Positions 35,941 through 46,683 of a stretch of DNA of 64,000 nt are shown piece by piece. The notes beneath the pieces were generated by a model. That model saw only the letters and a list, made by a program, of their open reading frames with translations, ran no database searches and was not told the origin of the DNA. The translations under genes and the position numbers were made by a program. Positions within the stretch are counted from its first letter, which is position 1. Each line of letters opens with the position of its first letter. The DNA lies in the NCBI GenBank assembly GCA_018135685.1, contig JAENPR010000756.1, positions 62,001 to 126,000 on the forward strand. Direction: 5' to 3'. Source of the stretch: Themeda triandra (lineage: Eukaryota > Streptophyta > Magnoliopsida > Poales > Poaceae).

Positions 35941-38900
35941 ATGAGTGGATTGGAGGCAGCTTTAGTCTCTGGGCTGCTGAAGGTTGCAAGCAACAGGCTT
36001 ATTACTCTGATAGCCAATGAGTTTCACTCCATCAAGGGTGTGACAAAAGACCTATCTGAACTGCAGAATCTACTTGAGGAGATCTCGAGATGGCTAATCC
36101 AAGCTCAGGACAGAGCAGTAGACAGTGAGTTACCACTTGGTTGGGTAATAAAACTGAAAAATGTTGCTTATGATATTGATGATTTACTAGATGAAGTCCG
36201 ACTAAAAGCTGAGAAACACAACATAGACAGCAGCAGTGACAAGCATGCTGTAGTTGACTTCTTCTGTGCAAAACCGAAGACATTTATGTTTCGATGCAAG
36301 GTGTCCCATAAGATCAAGGCAATCAAGCTCAGATTAGCGGAAATTGTGAAGCAAAGAAGTGACATGAATACTATGCTGCCAAATTTATCTGTCAATGAAC
36401 CTATCCCGAGTAAAAACACTGCAGACCTGGACTTGTTGGGTAACCCTGACGAGTCAAAAATACCAAAAAGAGATCAAGAGAAGGAAGAAATTATATCAAA
36501 GCTTGTAGAATTTAATGAAAGAGACAATTTCCTGATAGTTTCTATTGTCGGGATAGGCGGATCTGGCAAAACTACTTTGGCCAAAAACATATGCCATGAT
36601 GAGAAGATAAAAGAGCACTTCAAAGATGAAATATTCCAAGTCCATGTGTCTCAGGAATTTGATGCAAACAGGATTATTGACAAGCTGTTTGAAGTGATCA
36701 CTAAGGAATCATCACATATTCATCCCCTACCACACAAGCATGGTGTGATTTTAGACAAGATAACAAATAAAAAGTTTCTTCTTGTCTTGGATGATGCTTG
36801 GCATAAGAGCAGACTTGACTGGGATAACTTCTTGCTTCATTTTAAAAACAGTTTTCCTGGAAGCAGGGTGCTTCTAACTACTCGTGATCAAAAGGTTGCA
36901 GAAGCAGTGAGATCTTGGCACACACACAGAATGGTATTCTTATCAGAGACGGAGAGCTGGGACTTCTTCATTAAGATTTCTGGGTGGACTCCAGATGAAG
37001 GCTCTGAGCTTACACAAGTTGGAAAAGAGATTGTGAAGAAATGGGGTGGGGTGCCCCTAGCAATAAAAATTCTTGGGTGTGTTTTCCGTGGCAAAAGTGA
37101 AACCGACATTTGGAGTTCTATAAGAGGAGGAAGCTACTTATGGAATGACGAGAGTACAGAAGATCGAGTGTTTGCATGTTTGAAATTTAGCTATTTTCGT
37201 TTGGAAAATCATCTAAAGCAGTGTTTTACATTCTGCTCTGTATTCCCGAAAGGATATGGAATACAGAAAGAGCATTTGATTGGACAATGGATAGCACATG
37301 GATTTGTCATTTCGCAGTATCGAGATCAATTACAAGACATTGGACGTCAGTACTTTGATTCTCTTGTGAATGTCGGGTTTCTTCAGAAGTCACTTGAATA
37401 TTATACAATAGAATCATATAAGATGCATGACTTGATTCATGATCTTGCTCAAAAAATTTTACAACATGATGTGGTGGCATTCCCTCTGGAGAATAGGACT
37501 ACAGATTCTACTCTTAGATGCAGATATTTATCTGTGACTCCATCCACTGAAAACATCGAGTGGCGGTTAGTTCACAAGGCCCGTGCTCTATATGTCTCTG
37601 ATGAGAACATAAAATTTACTAAACCAATTAAGAAGAGTACCTCTATCCGCAGTGTTGTTCTGGACTACACAATGTTTACTTCATTTCCACAATTCATATT
37701 GAAGTTTGAACATCTTGGATATCTTGAAATGCGTAATGTTTGTTTCACAGAATTTCCAGAAGCTATTTCAAGCTGTTGGAACTTGCAGTCACTTTATTTT
37801 ATCAGTTGCAAAGGTTTTATTACGTTACCTGAGTCTGTTGGAAGGCTTAAGAAGCTAAGAACTCTGGGGCTGAGATTTAATACCGACCTTGAGAGTTTGC
37901 TTCAGTCCATTGGTGATTGTCAACATCTTGAATCATTGGATCTGAATGAATGTGAGAAGTTCAGAGAGTTACCAAGCACCATAGGTAAAATCAAAAACCT
38001 ACAGGCCCTTCATATATACAGATGTTCATGTCTGAAACAATTGCCGTCACAATTCGTTGGGGAGTTCAGCAGCTTGCACACAATCAAATTAGATTCTTGT
38101 CGGCACTTCCAGCAGCTGCCGAGCACATTTTCTTGTGAGACATTACGTACTCTTGACATCTCTAACACCAATGTTATCATGCTACCCCGATGGGTTACTA
38201 CAATTGGTACTCTAGAATGTATAGACCTTTACTTTTGCAGAGAGCTGGTGAAGTTGCCTAAAGGTATAGGTAATTTGAAAAAACTAAGAGTCTTGAACCT
38301 ACAGCATTGCGGGAAACTGCGTTGCTTACCATCAGGGCTGGGACAACTGACTTGTTTAAGTAAACTGGGTTTGTTTGTAGTGGGCAGTGGTACAGACGAT
38401 GCAACAATCTCCGAGCTTGAGAATCTTGATAAGCTAAGTGGTTACATGACAATTACAAACCTTCAGTTTGTGAAGGATTTAGATGATGCAAAGAAGGCTT
38501 GCTTGAAGCGGAAGAATAACATACAGCGGCTAGAGTTGCAGTGGACTTCAATTGAAACTGAAGAACTGTTACCATTATATATGGAACAAGAGCCGGGTGT
38601 GTTAAACGCTCTTGAACCACCATCAGAAGTTGAGAGTTTGACAATCAGTGGTTACCGAGGTACCTGTTTGCCATGGTGGATGATGAAGGAAACCTGTCCC
38701 CGTCAGTTCCTTTCTCTAACTATACTGCAGCTATGGGGCATTCCTAACTTAAAGCATATGGGAGGACTTTCTATACTGCCCTCGCTAAAAAACCTCATCC
38801 TGTACGAAGTGGCTAATTTAGAGGAGCTGTGGACTACAACATGTGGAACGGAAACAGGGGAATACTGCTTTCCTGTCCTGTCCAGTCTAAACATACGGGA

Positions 38901-39660
38901 CTGTCCGAAAGTGAATGTGAAGCCTTACTTCCCACCTTCCCTGGAGGACCTGTATTTAGGTAAAACCAACTTTCAGCTGCTATCACCAGATAGCTTCTCC
39001 GATCCTCTACATCCACCTATTGATGAATCCGTGCCGTGCAGCAGCGAAAATTTGGTGGTCCGTCGCCTCAGAATATTGGAACTGGCAGGATTAAGTACAT
39101 CACCATTTGGCAGGGATTTTCAGCTGCAGGAGCAACACCACACTGAACTGGAGACCTTGGGCATCAGAGGCCTTGGTGACCTGATGGAACTACTTGAGCG
39201 CATCAACGAATGCCCCAGCATTTTTGTGTCTCCCGAGTTGCTCGAAGAACTGCGCTCTCTACCATATTTCTCTGATACCGCAATGATTGACAGCGTTTTT
39301 CAATCAACAGAGCACCTTAGGTCCCTCGGCGTCACCGTGCTGAACATTATGTTTTGGCGCTATCTGAAGAAATTGCCTGAGGCGATTCAGCATTTCACCT
39401 CCCTTGAAGAACTAGAATTGAGGTGTTGCAACTCGCTGACCGTGTTACCGGAGGGGATTGGACAACTCTGTGCACTTCGTCGGCTTTGGATCCAGCATTG
39501 CCCTGCCCTCGAATGCCTGCCCCAATCCATACAACGCCTTACTGCTCTCAAGGATTTGTTAATTTATGGCTGCCCTCACTTGACAAGGCTATACAAGAAA
39601 GACGTGGGGCTAGAATGGCACCTCGTGTCTCGCATTCCTGCTGTTTGTATAGAAGATTAG
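35941..39660 (+). CDS. NLR3: CC-NB-ARC-LRR disease-resistance protein
   Basis: An intracellular immune receptor of the RGA class: the nucleotide-binding switch controls signalling after pathogen effectors are sensed. It is an uninterrupted single exon of 1239 codons. The start is the conserved MSGLEAALVSG; an upstream in-frame ATG at 35872 lies in the presumed intron. Domains: Rx-type coiled coil at residues 1-150 (DIDDLLDE); NB-ARC about 175-500 with P-loop GIGGSGKTT (about 204-212), kinase-2 LLVLDDAW (about 280), RNBS-B GSRVLLTTRD, GLPL-type GGVPLA, RNBS-D CFTFCSVFPKG and MHD KMHDLIHD (about 494); LRRs about 570-1220. The residue before GGVPLA is Trp rather than the Cys of NLR1/NLR2, a change shared only with NLR4. 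The first 644 residues are identical to NLR4. It may be functional, but the Copia and LINE insertions upstream may have removed the native promoter. Confidence 0.93.
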   Translation: MSGLEAALVSGLLKVASNRLITLIANEFHSIKGVTKDLSELQNLLEEISRWLIQAQDRAVDSELPLGWVIKLKNVAYDIDDLLDEVRLKAEKHNIDSSSDKHAVVDFFCAKPKTFMFRCKVSHKIKAIKLRLAEIVKQRSDMNTMLPNLSVNEPIPSKNTADLDLLGNPDESKIPKRDQEKEEIISKLVEFNERDNFLIVSIVGIGGSGKTTLAKNICHDEKIKEHFKDEIFQVHVSQEFDANRIIDKLFEVITKESSHIHPLPHKHGVILDKITNKKFLLVLDDAWHKSRLDWDNFLLHFKNSFPGSRVLLTTRDQKVAEAVRSWHTHRMVFLSETESWDFFIKISGWTPDEGSELTQVGKEIVKKWGGVPLAIKILGCVFRGKSETDIWSSIRGGSYLWNDESTEDRVFACLKFSYFRLENHLKQCFTFCSVFPKGYGIQKEHLIGQWIAHGFVISQYRDQLQDIGRQYFDSLVNVGFLQKSLEYYTIESYKMHDLIHDLAQKILQHDVVAFPLENRTTDSTLRCRYLSVTPSTENIEWRLVHKARALYVSDENIKFTKPIKKSTSIRSVVLDYTMFTSFPQFILKFEHLGYLEMRNVCFTEFPEAISSCWNLQSLYFISCKGFITLPESVGRLKKLRTLGLRFNTDLESLLQSIGDCQHLESLDLNECEKFRELPSTIGKIKNLQALHIYRCSCLKQLPSQFVGEFSSLHTIKLDSCRHFQQLPSTFSCETLRTLDISNTNVIMLPRWVTTIGTLECIDLYFCRELVKLPKGIGNLKKLRVLNLQHCGKLRCLPSGLGQLTCLSKLGLFVVGSGTDDATISELENLDKLSGYMTITNLQFVKDLDDAKKACLKRKNNIQRLELQWTSIETEELLPLYMEQEPGVLNALEPPSEVESLTISGYRGTCLPWWMMKETCPRQFLSLTILQLWGIPNLKHMGGLSILPSLKNLILYEVANLEELWTTTCGTETGEYCFPVLSSLNIRDCPKVNVKPYFPPSLEDLYLGKTNFQLLSPDSFSDPLHPPIDESVPCSSENLVVRRLRILELAGLSTSPFGRDFQLQEQHHTELETLGIRGLGDLMELLERINECPSIFVSPELLEELRSLPYFSDTAMIDSVFQSTEHLRSLGVTVLNIMFWRYLKKLPEAIQHFTSLEELELRCCNSLTVLPEGIGQLCALRRLWIQHCPALECLPQSIQRLTALKDLLIYGCPHLTRLYKKDVGLEWHLVSRIPAVCIED

Positions 39661-40921
39661 GGGTGTTATGGGCATTGGGAAGGCGGCAGCATCCAACAGT
39701 CGGTACGTTCTACAGTACCTGTTATTACCTGATTCTAAATTTCAACTCTACATTTATGTTATGGTGAAGTCCTGGTGGGAGGAGATACTTTATCTGATAT
39801 ATGTGTTAGTACTGTTTCTACTTCCATATATTGACAGACTTCTGATGCGATCGCATTAGTATCAGCGGCAACAGACTCATTACGCTCGCTTCCTCATGCT
39901 TATGCAGGCTTCAGGTTTCGGGGATTAAGAAGGATTTGCTGTCGCCGTGTTGATGATTGATCACACTGCTAGACGACGCACGGCAGGTCCATTGCACAAT
40001 CGATTTAGTAATGCACAGCTTCATGGCATATCAGAGTTTTGTTGTTGTTGTATGAACTCAGTGGCTGGTCTTGTACGAAGCGTGGTAGGAATCTTTCTTA
40101 TTAGAGCTTGTTCGGTTCCCAGGGAACCGTGGCCTAACCGAATTGCTGATCTAATTTAATCCTTGATCAGCTGGAACGATTCCTCCGTGGAATCCTGCCA
40201 ACTGAAGAAGCCCAAGGGTCAAGGGTTCAAAGAGACCCATATGTTGTCTTTGTTATTTGTTTTTCATTTTTACATTTATGAAGTGTATGCCACGTTGAGA
40301 AGTTAGTACTTTTTTTTAGAAACTTATTTTTTATTTGATGAGATCGAGTATATGCATGCTGTGGGCTCGGCTATTTTTGTGCCTATATTTGTGGCTGGCG
40401 AAGGCACGGGCCACCACCCCGTGCCTCAGGGAAACAAGTCACCGCCGCCGCCGCCGCCGCCGCTGGCCCTGCACGCCGCTACTCGCACGCTACGCCGACG
40501 CGTCGGCGGAGGCAAGGTGCGCCTGCACAGCACAGCCTGGGCAATCTCTTCGCTAGGCAGCACGTCGACGACACCTTCATGTTCAAAATTCAAAAAAATT
40601 GTCAAACCAACAGTCTGCGGCATCGCCAACTCAGCCGTGATCAGCACCAAACCTCCGATCTCACTTCTCAGCCACACGAGTTTCACAGGAGTTTCGATAA
40701 AGTTACCACACATCATACAAAATTTTCATATAAATAATTTAGTAACGACCGTCGTGACATGGTAGCATATTGCCCAATCTATTCTTCCCCCTTCATCTCA
40801 TACATGCCGGAAAATAACAGTTACCGACCTCTTCTTTCCAGATAGCCATTCTCTAAAAGAAATGGAAGAAACGAAAACCGTAGCAAGTCAGATCATAATA
40901 CACACCAACATTTTACAAGTT
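39661..40921. other. Unit-3 downstream block
   Basis: Collinear with unit 1 (8015-9276) and unit 4 (52599-53518). Contains a GCCGCC repeat (40443-40463), a Tourist MITE and the spacer to the LEO1 fragment. No gene. Confidence 0.6.
40104..40213. mobile_element. Tourist-like MITE, unit 3
   Basis: Preceded by TTA, starts GAGCTTGTTCGGTTCC and ends AACTGAAGAAGCCC. Orthologous in position to 22564-22690. Confidence 0.65.
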
Positions 40922-41077
40922 TTAGTCATCGTCGCTGTCATCAAACATGACAGTCTTTCTACGATGCTGCACAGCCGGCTGCTTCCTTGGAGGAGAATCA
41001 TCGTCGTCGTCATCCTCGGACACCAGCTTCTCACGCCTGTGTCCACTGCCCCCAGATTCTCTCTTCCGTTTCGGTGC
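40922..41077 (-). pseudogene. LEO1 last-exon copy, unit 3
   Basis: 156 bp, the same length as the functional exon 11 (53519-53674), with the stop at 40922-40924 and the GCAG acceptor intact. By eye it differs at a few bases. With exons 10 and 9 at 43909-44324 it forms a three-exon LEO1 fragment split by a CACTA element in the intron. Confidence 0.88.
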
Positions 41078-41194
41078 CTGCATCAGAAGTTCCATTTTGA
41101 TTTTATAGAAACTACAGAAATGCCCGCTAAACTGATTTCTTAATAAAAAATTTCAAGTCCCTAAAATCGCTTCTTGTCTGGTGCGAATTCTTTA

Positions 41195-43824
41195 CACTAC
41201 CGGAGAGCGAGTGTTTGCCGATGGCCCAGGAGTTTGCCGATGGCCAAGGAATCTGCCATCGGTTTGCCGATGGCAAAGTGAAGCCATCGGCAAATACATT
41301 GTTGCCGATGGCCGGGCCATCGGCGAACAACTGCCATCGGCAACACTCCTGTTGGCCGATGGCCAGGCCATCGGCGAACAAAAGCCATCGGCCAAGAATT
41401 TGTTTGCCGATGGCCGGGCCATCGGCATACCGAGACCATCGGCAAACTTCGCAAGGAGCTGACGGCGACCGACACCGTCCGATTTGCTGATGGCTGCCGC
41501 CGTTAGGCCATCGGCAAACTTCATTGTTTGCCGATGGCCACGGCCAACGGCAAATTATAGCCACGTGGCAGCCTGGGGAGAGCCCAGGCCCACCTTGTTT
41601 GCCGATGGCCGGCCATCGGCAAACACGGCCATCGGCAAACAGGCATTGCCGATGGCTTTCCAAGGCCATCGGCAAACAATACTTTTTTTTTTCCTTCCCA
41701 TTTTTTTTTTGTGTCTTCCTACCTCACATACAACCCACCTCCAGAATTTGGGACAATTTTGAACTTTTGAGCTATATTTCGTTAATTATTTTGTTTTCTT
41801 TGAATTTTTCCCGCACCTCAAAATTTGAACTGCAGGTACATGAAATAATGCAGACTTTTGATTCGAAAAATGATATTCATGATTCTCGGAGTAAGTTGAG
41901 GCCGTATCCAGGAGCTCGCATGAAATTACGACCGTGATGGCCTCGTAACATGGGTAGCGACGTGCCGGAAAAGAGTTTTTAAATTATATAAAATCCAAAC
42001 GGAGTCCGAAATTGACGAAACTTGACAAGTTGTGTTGGCATGGCATGTGTAGTGTGTGATAAAAATTTCAAAAAGTTTTGAGCAAGTTGTGACGTCGGAT
42101 GGTCAAAACCCAGACATCTCCACATGCTCGAGAGGCCCATGGCGACACCTACGACGTCACCACCGAGCCCATAGACCCTCAGCTCGTGATGAGGTTGGGA
42201 GGAGGGAAGCAGCACGGCCGGTTCTATATGGCCCACAGCGCCATTGACCCGTCCTCTGTCCCGACGCTGACCGAGATCCGCAAGACCAGCGTAGGGGCGC
42301 ACCGCGGGTCCCCATAGCGCCTCGGCAGCCGAGCAGTGCGCAGCAGATCGCGGGTCTTCAGGTAAGTGGAGTTTCATTCATCGTTCGACCGTTTCACAAA
42401 TAATGTACCTTGCCTTCAAATACAATCAACCATGCTCGTGTAATATTGCAGCCACGGTCCAAGAGGTGCTAGCCAACCGAAGCGATGGCGCTTGCCTATC
42501 GAAGCACGCGGCCGCAGCTTGCGCCGCACTACCGGCAGACGTGGTCGCAGATGTCCCAAAGCACATGCGTGCCATGGGAATGAGTGAGCCCCCGCCTCTT
42601 TCTTCGCTCCACCACCGCACCTCCACCGCCGCCTTTTCTTGCACCTCGTCCGGTGAGTCCCTACATTGCCTATCGCTTTAGCTTGTGATGCCGGTCTGCA
42701 GTACTAATTCCATCACTTGGTCTTTGTGCATTACGGTCGGAGGGTTCGAACCCAACCTGTGTGCTAGCCCTCCGCCGGGTGCTTCTCCACAGTTCCGCTC
42801 CACGCCCCGGTTGGGGTCCTTTCCCAGCCTCCTCACGCAGCCGTTCGTCCCGGGTCCTCCACCGACGCAGGGGTACTCGTGGCCACCGCAGGGGCAGCCC
42901 GGGCCATCTCAGTTCCCCACGCAGCCGGGGTACTCGTGGCCGCCGCAGGGGCAGCCCGGGCCGTCTCAGTTCCCTCAGCTGCAGCAGCTCGGCCACTAGC
43001 AGTACTCGTGGCAGCAGCAGCAGCAGCCGCAGGGGAGTTGGCCTGCGTGGGAGGATGCTTCTGGGGGCTCGGGGACCCAAGGGGACGGCGCCACGAGCTA
43101 GGTACCTTTTATTTCTGATTTTGGACCTTGTTGTGCCACGTCGGACATGTTTGGAGTTGTATGCATGAATTGGGACTTGTATGGAGCCATTTCGACTTGT
43201 ATGGATGATTTCGGACATTTTATATGGATTTGATGCTATATTATGGTTGAAATGGCGTATTATTGCGAATATATGTGATGAATGTTGTATATCTTGCTTG
43301 TGATATCATTGTTTGTGATTAAATGTTGGAAATGGAAGAAAACAAAAAAAAGGAAAAAAATTCCCTAGGTTTGCCGATGGCCGGCCGTTGGCAAACCTGG
43401 GAATTTGGCCCAGCGTACCGGGGGTTGCCGATGGCCGCGGCCATCGGCAAACCGACCATAAGTTTGCCGATGGCCACGGCCATCGGAAAAACAAAATCAG
43501 GGAATTCTTTTTTTTAAAAAAAAAAACGGCGGCCGTGGCCATCGGAAAACAAGACTGTTTGCCGATGGCCACGTGGCGTCGCCCATCGGCAAACTCGCCG
43601 TCGCCGACGGCGGGGAGGCCGACGTGGAGTGTTCGCCGATGGGGGCCACGGCCATCGGCAAATAGTTTTCCGATGGCATCCACTTTTGCCATCGGCAAAA
43701 AATTGTTTTCCGATAACGATATTGCCGATGGGAGGTTGCCGATGGCCACGTCACTTTGCCATCGGCAACCTCTTTTCCGATGGCTTACAGGTGTTTGCCG
43801 ATGGCATCTGTGGATCCGGTAGTG
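41195..43824 (+). mobile_element. Non-autonomous CACTA (En/Spm) transposon
   Basis: 2630 bp bounded by CACTACCGGA...TCCGGTAGTG with target duplication TTA (41192-41194, 43825-43827). Unit 4 keeps the unoccupied site at about 53795 (CTTTATACGTTATC). Both ends are packed with TTTGCCGATGGC and its reverse complement GCCATCGGCAAA, the subterminal repeats that bind CACTA transposase. The middle contains only remnants of an En/Spm protein and no DDE transposase, so the element depends on one elsewhere. Orientation is inferred from the remnants. Confidence 0.95.
42099..43101 (+). pseudogene. CACTA accessory-protein remnant
   Basis: 42120-42317 reads DPQLVMRLGGGKQHGRFYM and then AIDPSSVPTLTEIR, a pattern I associate with the plant Ptta/En/Spm family protein. 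42430-42600 reads as a likely following exon (SKHAAAACAALPADVV). 42685-43000 is Pro/Gln-rich with a repeated GYSWPPQGQPGPSQFP unit, like the variable tail of such proteins, and stops at 42997-42999. A candidate donor, CAG|GTAAGT, lies at 42360-42366. Whether a spliced product is made is unclear. Confidence 0.55.
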
Positions 43825-43908
43825 TTATACGTTATCTTGAGAAAGAAAACTGAAGCTAAGCACGTATCGAAAAGAAACACCTGTGTTTTGAGGCCAACGA
43901 TATTTCAC

Positions 43909-44324
43909 CTCGATTTCTTCATCTGACAGAGGCGCTTCTTCTTCAACATCTTCCTCGTACTCTTCCTCCTCATCCAGCTCATCCTCCCTTCCACGAGGTG
44001 GTGAATGTTCAATATCCTCGCCTTCAGTTTCATATTCTGACTCCTCTCTCCGAGTATTCATCAGCTAGACGTCTCGGTGGCCGAGCAGAAGGATACGGGC
44101 GGTTTTCGGGGAACATTTCTGCTCATATTTGACTGAAAATGTGCATAGCAAATAGATAAACGTAAATACTAAAAGTTTGGCTAAAGTAAAACTGATAATC
44201 ATGAGCACAGCTGGCTAACCTTCTTCGCGTTCATGATACGCCTCTCAGCTAGTGCTTCAGCCTCCTCATCCTCAAAACGTCTACGACCTGCCATTCGCCG
44301 AGAACCGTAGTCTGGATCCTCATC
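43909..44324 (-). pseudogene. LEO1 exon 10 and exon 9 copies, unit 3
   Basis: 43909-44132 copies LEO1 exon 10 (functional 53885-54115) with an internal deletion in the SESEREESEYE-coding part and other changes near 44085. 44220-44324 copies exon 9 (functional 54203-54301) with a 6-bp insertion. Splice sites survive in recognisable form (exon 9 donor is GTTAGC here). Homology to the LEO1 locus ends about 44452, inside the intron before exon 8. No upstream exons or promoter exist, so it cannot make LEO1. Confidence 0.85.
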
Positions 44325-45809
44325 CTGCCAAAATATGAGTAACTTTAGTCAATTCTTGGCAATATCATGGATAAGAGTGATATTACTGGACAGATGCAAC
44401 ATAACATCTAATTAATTAATGTCCCAACTCCCAAAACTAGGCAGTCTGTTAATTAATGGCCCATGATCACTTTTTGGCTGTCCAATCTCTAACATTGTGT
44501 CTCACAAAATTGATGGCTCGGCCACTAGTACAAAATATAGGTGTGCATTTGATTCATTACCAAAATCAAGATTTATCAATTTTCTATTTCTATATTGTTT
44601 AAGAACTTTCTAGAGACTTGTCAAAACTTTGGCTACAAAATTTGGTTGTGCCAATTTTTTGTAGTGAACCAATTGATGACTATAAAATTAGCATGTCATA
44701 GTTTTAGTTTGGCAAAAATTAAAAGGCAACCAAGTAAGGTCCATAGTGCCAAAGTTTCTATCAAGAAAAAATTGTTTACAAATCCACGACAACGACGATA
44801 CTCACTCGGGGCCCATGTAGTCCCATCCCGTTCTCACTCTTGAGCACACTAGACCTTCTAGTGTTAAAATTAGAGGAGATTTTTTCTTTTTTGTGTTTGG
44901 AAAGTCAGACCCAAAAAACTTATTTAAAATGGGTATATGTAGAGATCTCCCCTTTAATTATTTATTCAGTAGAGTCCCCAAAAGAATCACTTGGTGTGGA
45001 GAAGCTCACGGCAAGACTAATAAGGCCTCGTTTAACACCGCTTAGCTTCACCAGTAAAAAACAATTTCACGAGCAACTTTTTAGGTAAATCTGAGCTATT
45101 TTATAATAACCGTTTGGCAAAACAGCTTCACCAACTTTGTGGATGAAAGAAAGAAATGAATGACAGAGCTAGAGTAAGCTACTTTTTTCAGTTCTCTCCA
45201 CTTTATTTCTCTGTGAGAGGGGAAGAAAACAACTTCAATTAATTTCCTCAAAAAAAAAAACAACTTCACCATCAAAGCAGTTTTGAAAATGATGTTTGGT
45301 AAAAAAAAACAGAGCTCACAATAGCTACCGAAGAACCAGACTGATGCATCACGATCCCCACTAGCTCTATTATCTAATCCTAATAGTGACAATAGGAGTG
45401 GTTAGATGTCGTGGTGCCTTCTCTATAATAAACCTTAAAAAGTATAAAAGTATGTAATCAAACAGAAGGTAATCGGAGTAGTTCCAAGTGGTGACAGGAT
45501 TTTCAACTTTTGTTTGGCAGGGAAGCTTCTTCGTGTCTTCCTTTGCCATTATTTTTTTCACTGCAGCTGCTAAGAGTTGTTGGATGTCACTCTCTCACAA
45601 ATATCATATGTAAAAGGTTGTGTCATTGAATTTGGAGCTACGCGTTATAGACGACGATGCAGTAAAGCTACCAAAAGCATCAACACTGTTTCTCTCATAA
45701 TCGTTGCCTCCTGTCTTATGCTGCTTTGCACCCTGAAACCCAGACTACGGTTTCATGTGCATAGTTTGAATGAAACGGGTGCCATAGATCTTCTCACATA
45801 ATCGCTGCC
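44325..45809. other. Inter-unit spacer, MITE-like debris
   Basis: 44325-44452 still matches LEO1 intron sequence (54302-54421). Beyond that it is AT-rich. 45021-45365 ('aaggcctcgtttaacaccgc' through 'aaatgatgtttggt') looks like a repetitive element with 'tttggcaaaacagcttcacc' phrases, perhaps a MITE, but I could not fix its ends. No gene recognised. Confidence 0.35.
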
Positions 45810-46683
45810 GTGGGGGTCTACTAATAGAATCTGATCAGAGTTGGAGTGTTGTTCTAGGTACTGCGTTCATCTGAGATGCACATCTTCTACTTTCTGCGCT
45901 GAAATCTTTTTATTTTCGTGATATATATCTTGTTGACTAACTTGGTTATTGTTCTGCCTCTTGGAAGTGAGCAGAGTGGTGATGGATTTGTAACCCTGTA
46001 ATCAGCACAAGTGTCGCCATATATATACCACCATGCTGTAGCTTCTCTCCACTCTTTCTGTGAAAGCCTGGGTATATATGCCGAGATCTTCCAGTCTCTC
46101 TTATTATCTCAAGTACAGATTGTTGAACATGGTTTTCAAATCTTAAATTATGTTTTACAATCGTTGAAATAGCTGGTTATTGTTGTGTTGACACGAATTC
46201 CGCTCATATGCCAGGAAGGGCCAGAGGCGGCACACGGCTGATACGCAGCAGCCGGAGATCAAAAACAGCAAGGCCGACCAGCAGGTCGGCAACACCGTTT
46301 CAACGCTCGCGCTCTTGACGCGGAAGGCTCGTGAATATCTACAACCTAGAAGGCAGATCTCATCGAGAGAGGTGTTGAATAGTAAAGGATTGAGGTAGAA
46401 GAAAAAGGTAAACGGCCAAACGCAGATGTATTTTGTGTTCAATTGATTCGTTTTTCAGAACGTCTACCCATAGCTTTTGTTTTAGTTCCTCCTAACAAAA
46501 AGATTTTGTTTATGCACTTTCTTTGGTGTAATTTATTGGATGTAGTGATATAATTTGGGTATTTATTACAGACCTTAGAGACACATGCCAAAAATTTCAT
46601 GGAAAAACTTATAAATCAATCATTTCTATGAATTATAGGTAGTAGAGAAATATAATCAAATTATTCACAAATTATAGAAAAAA
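45810..46683. other. Unit-4 upstream block
   Basis: Matches unit 3 (23200-23624 and 34659-34735) and unit 1 (1-345). 46135-46165 preserves the uninterrupted Copia target ('ggttttcaaatcttaaattatg'). No gene. Confidence 0.65.

Noticed and set aside
41215..43810. CRISPR-like spaced repeats
   Set aside because: The repeats are inverted and irregularly spaced, and lie at the ends of a CACTA transposon in plant DNA. They are transposase-binding subterminal repeats.
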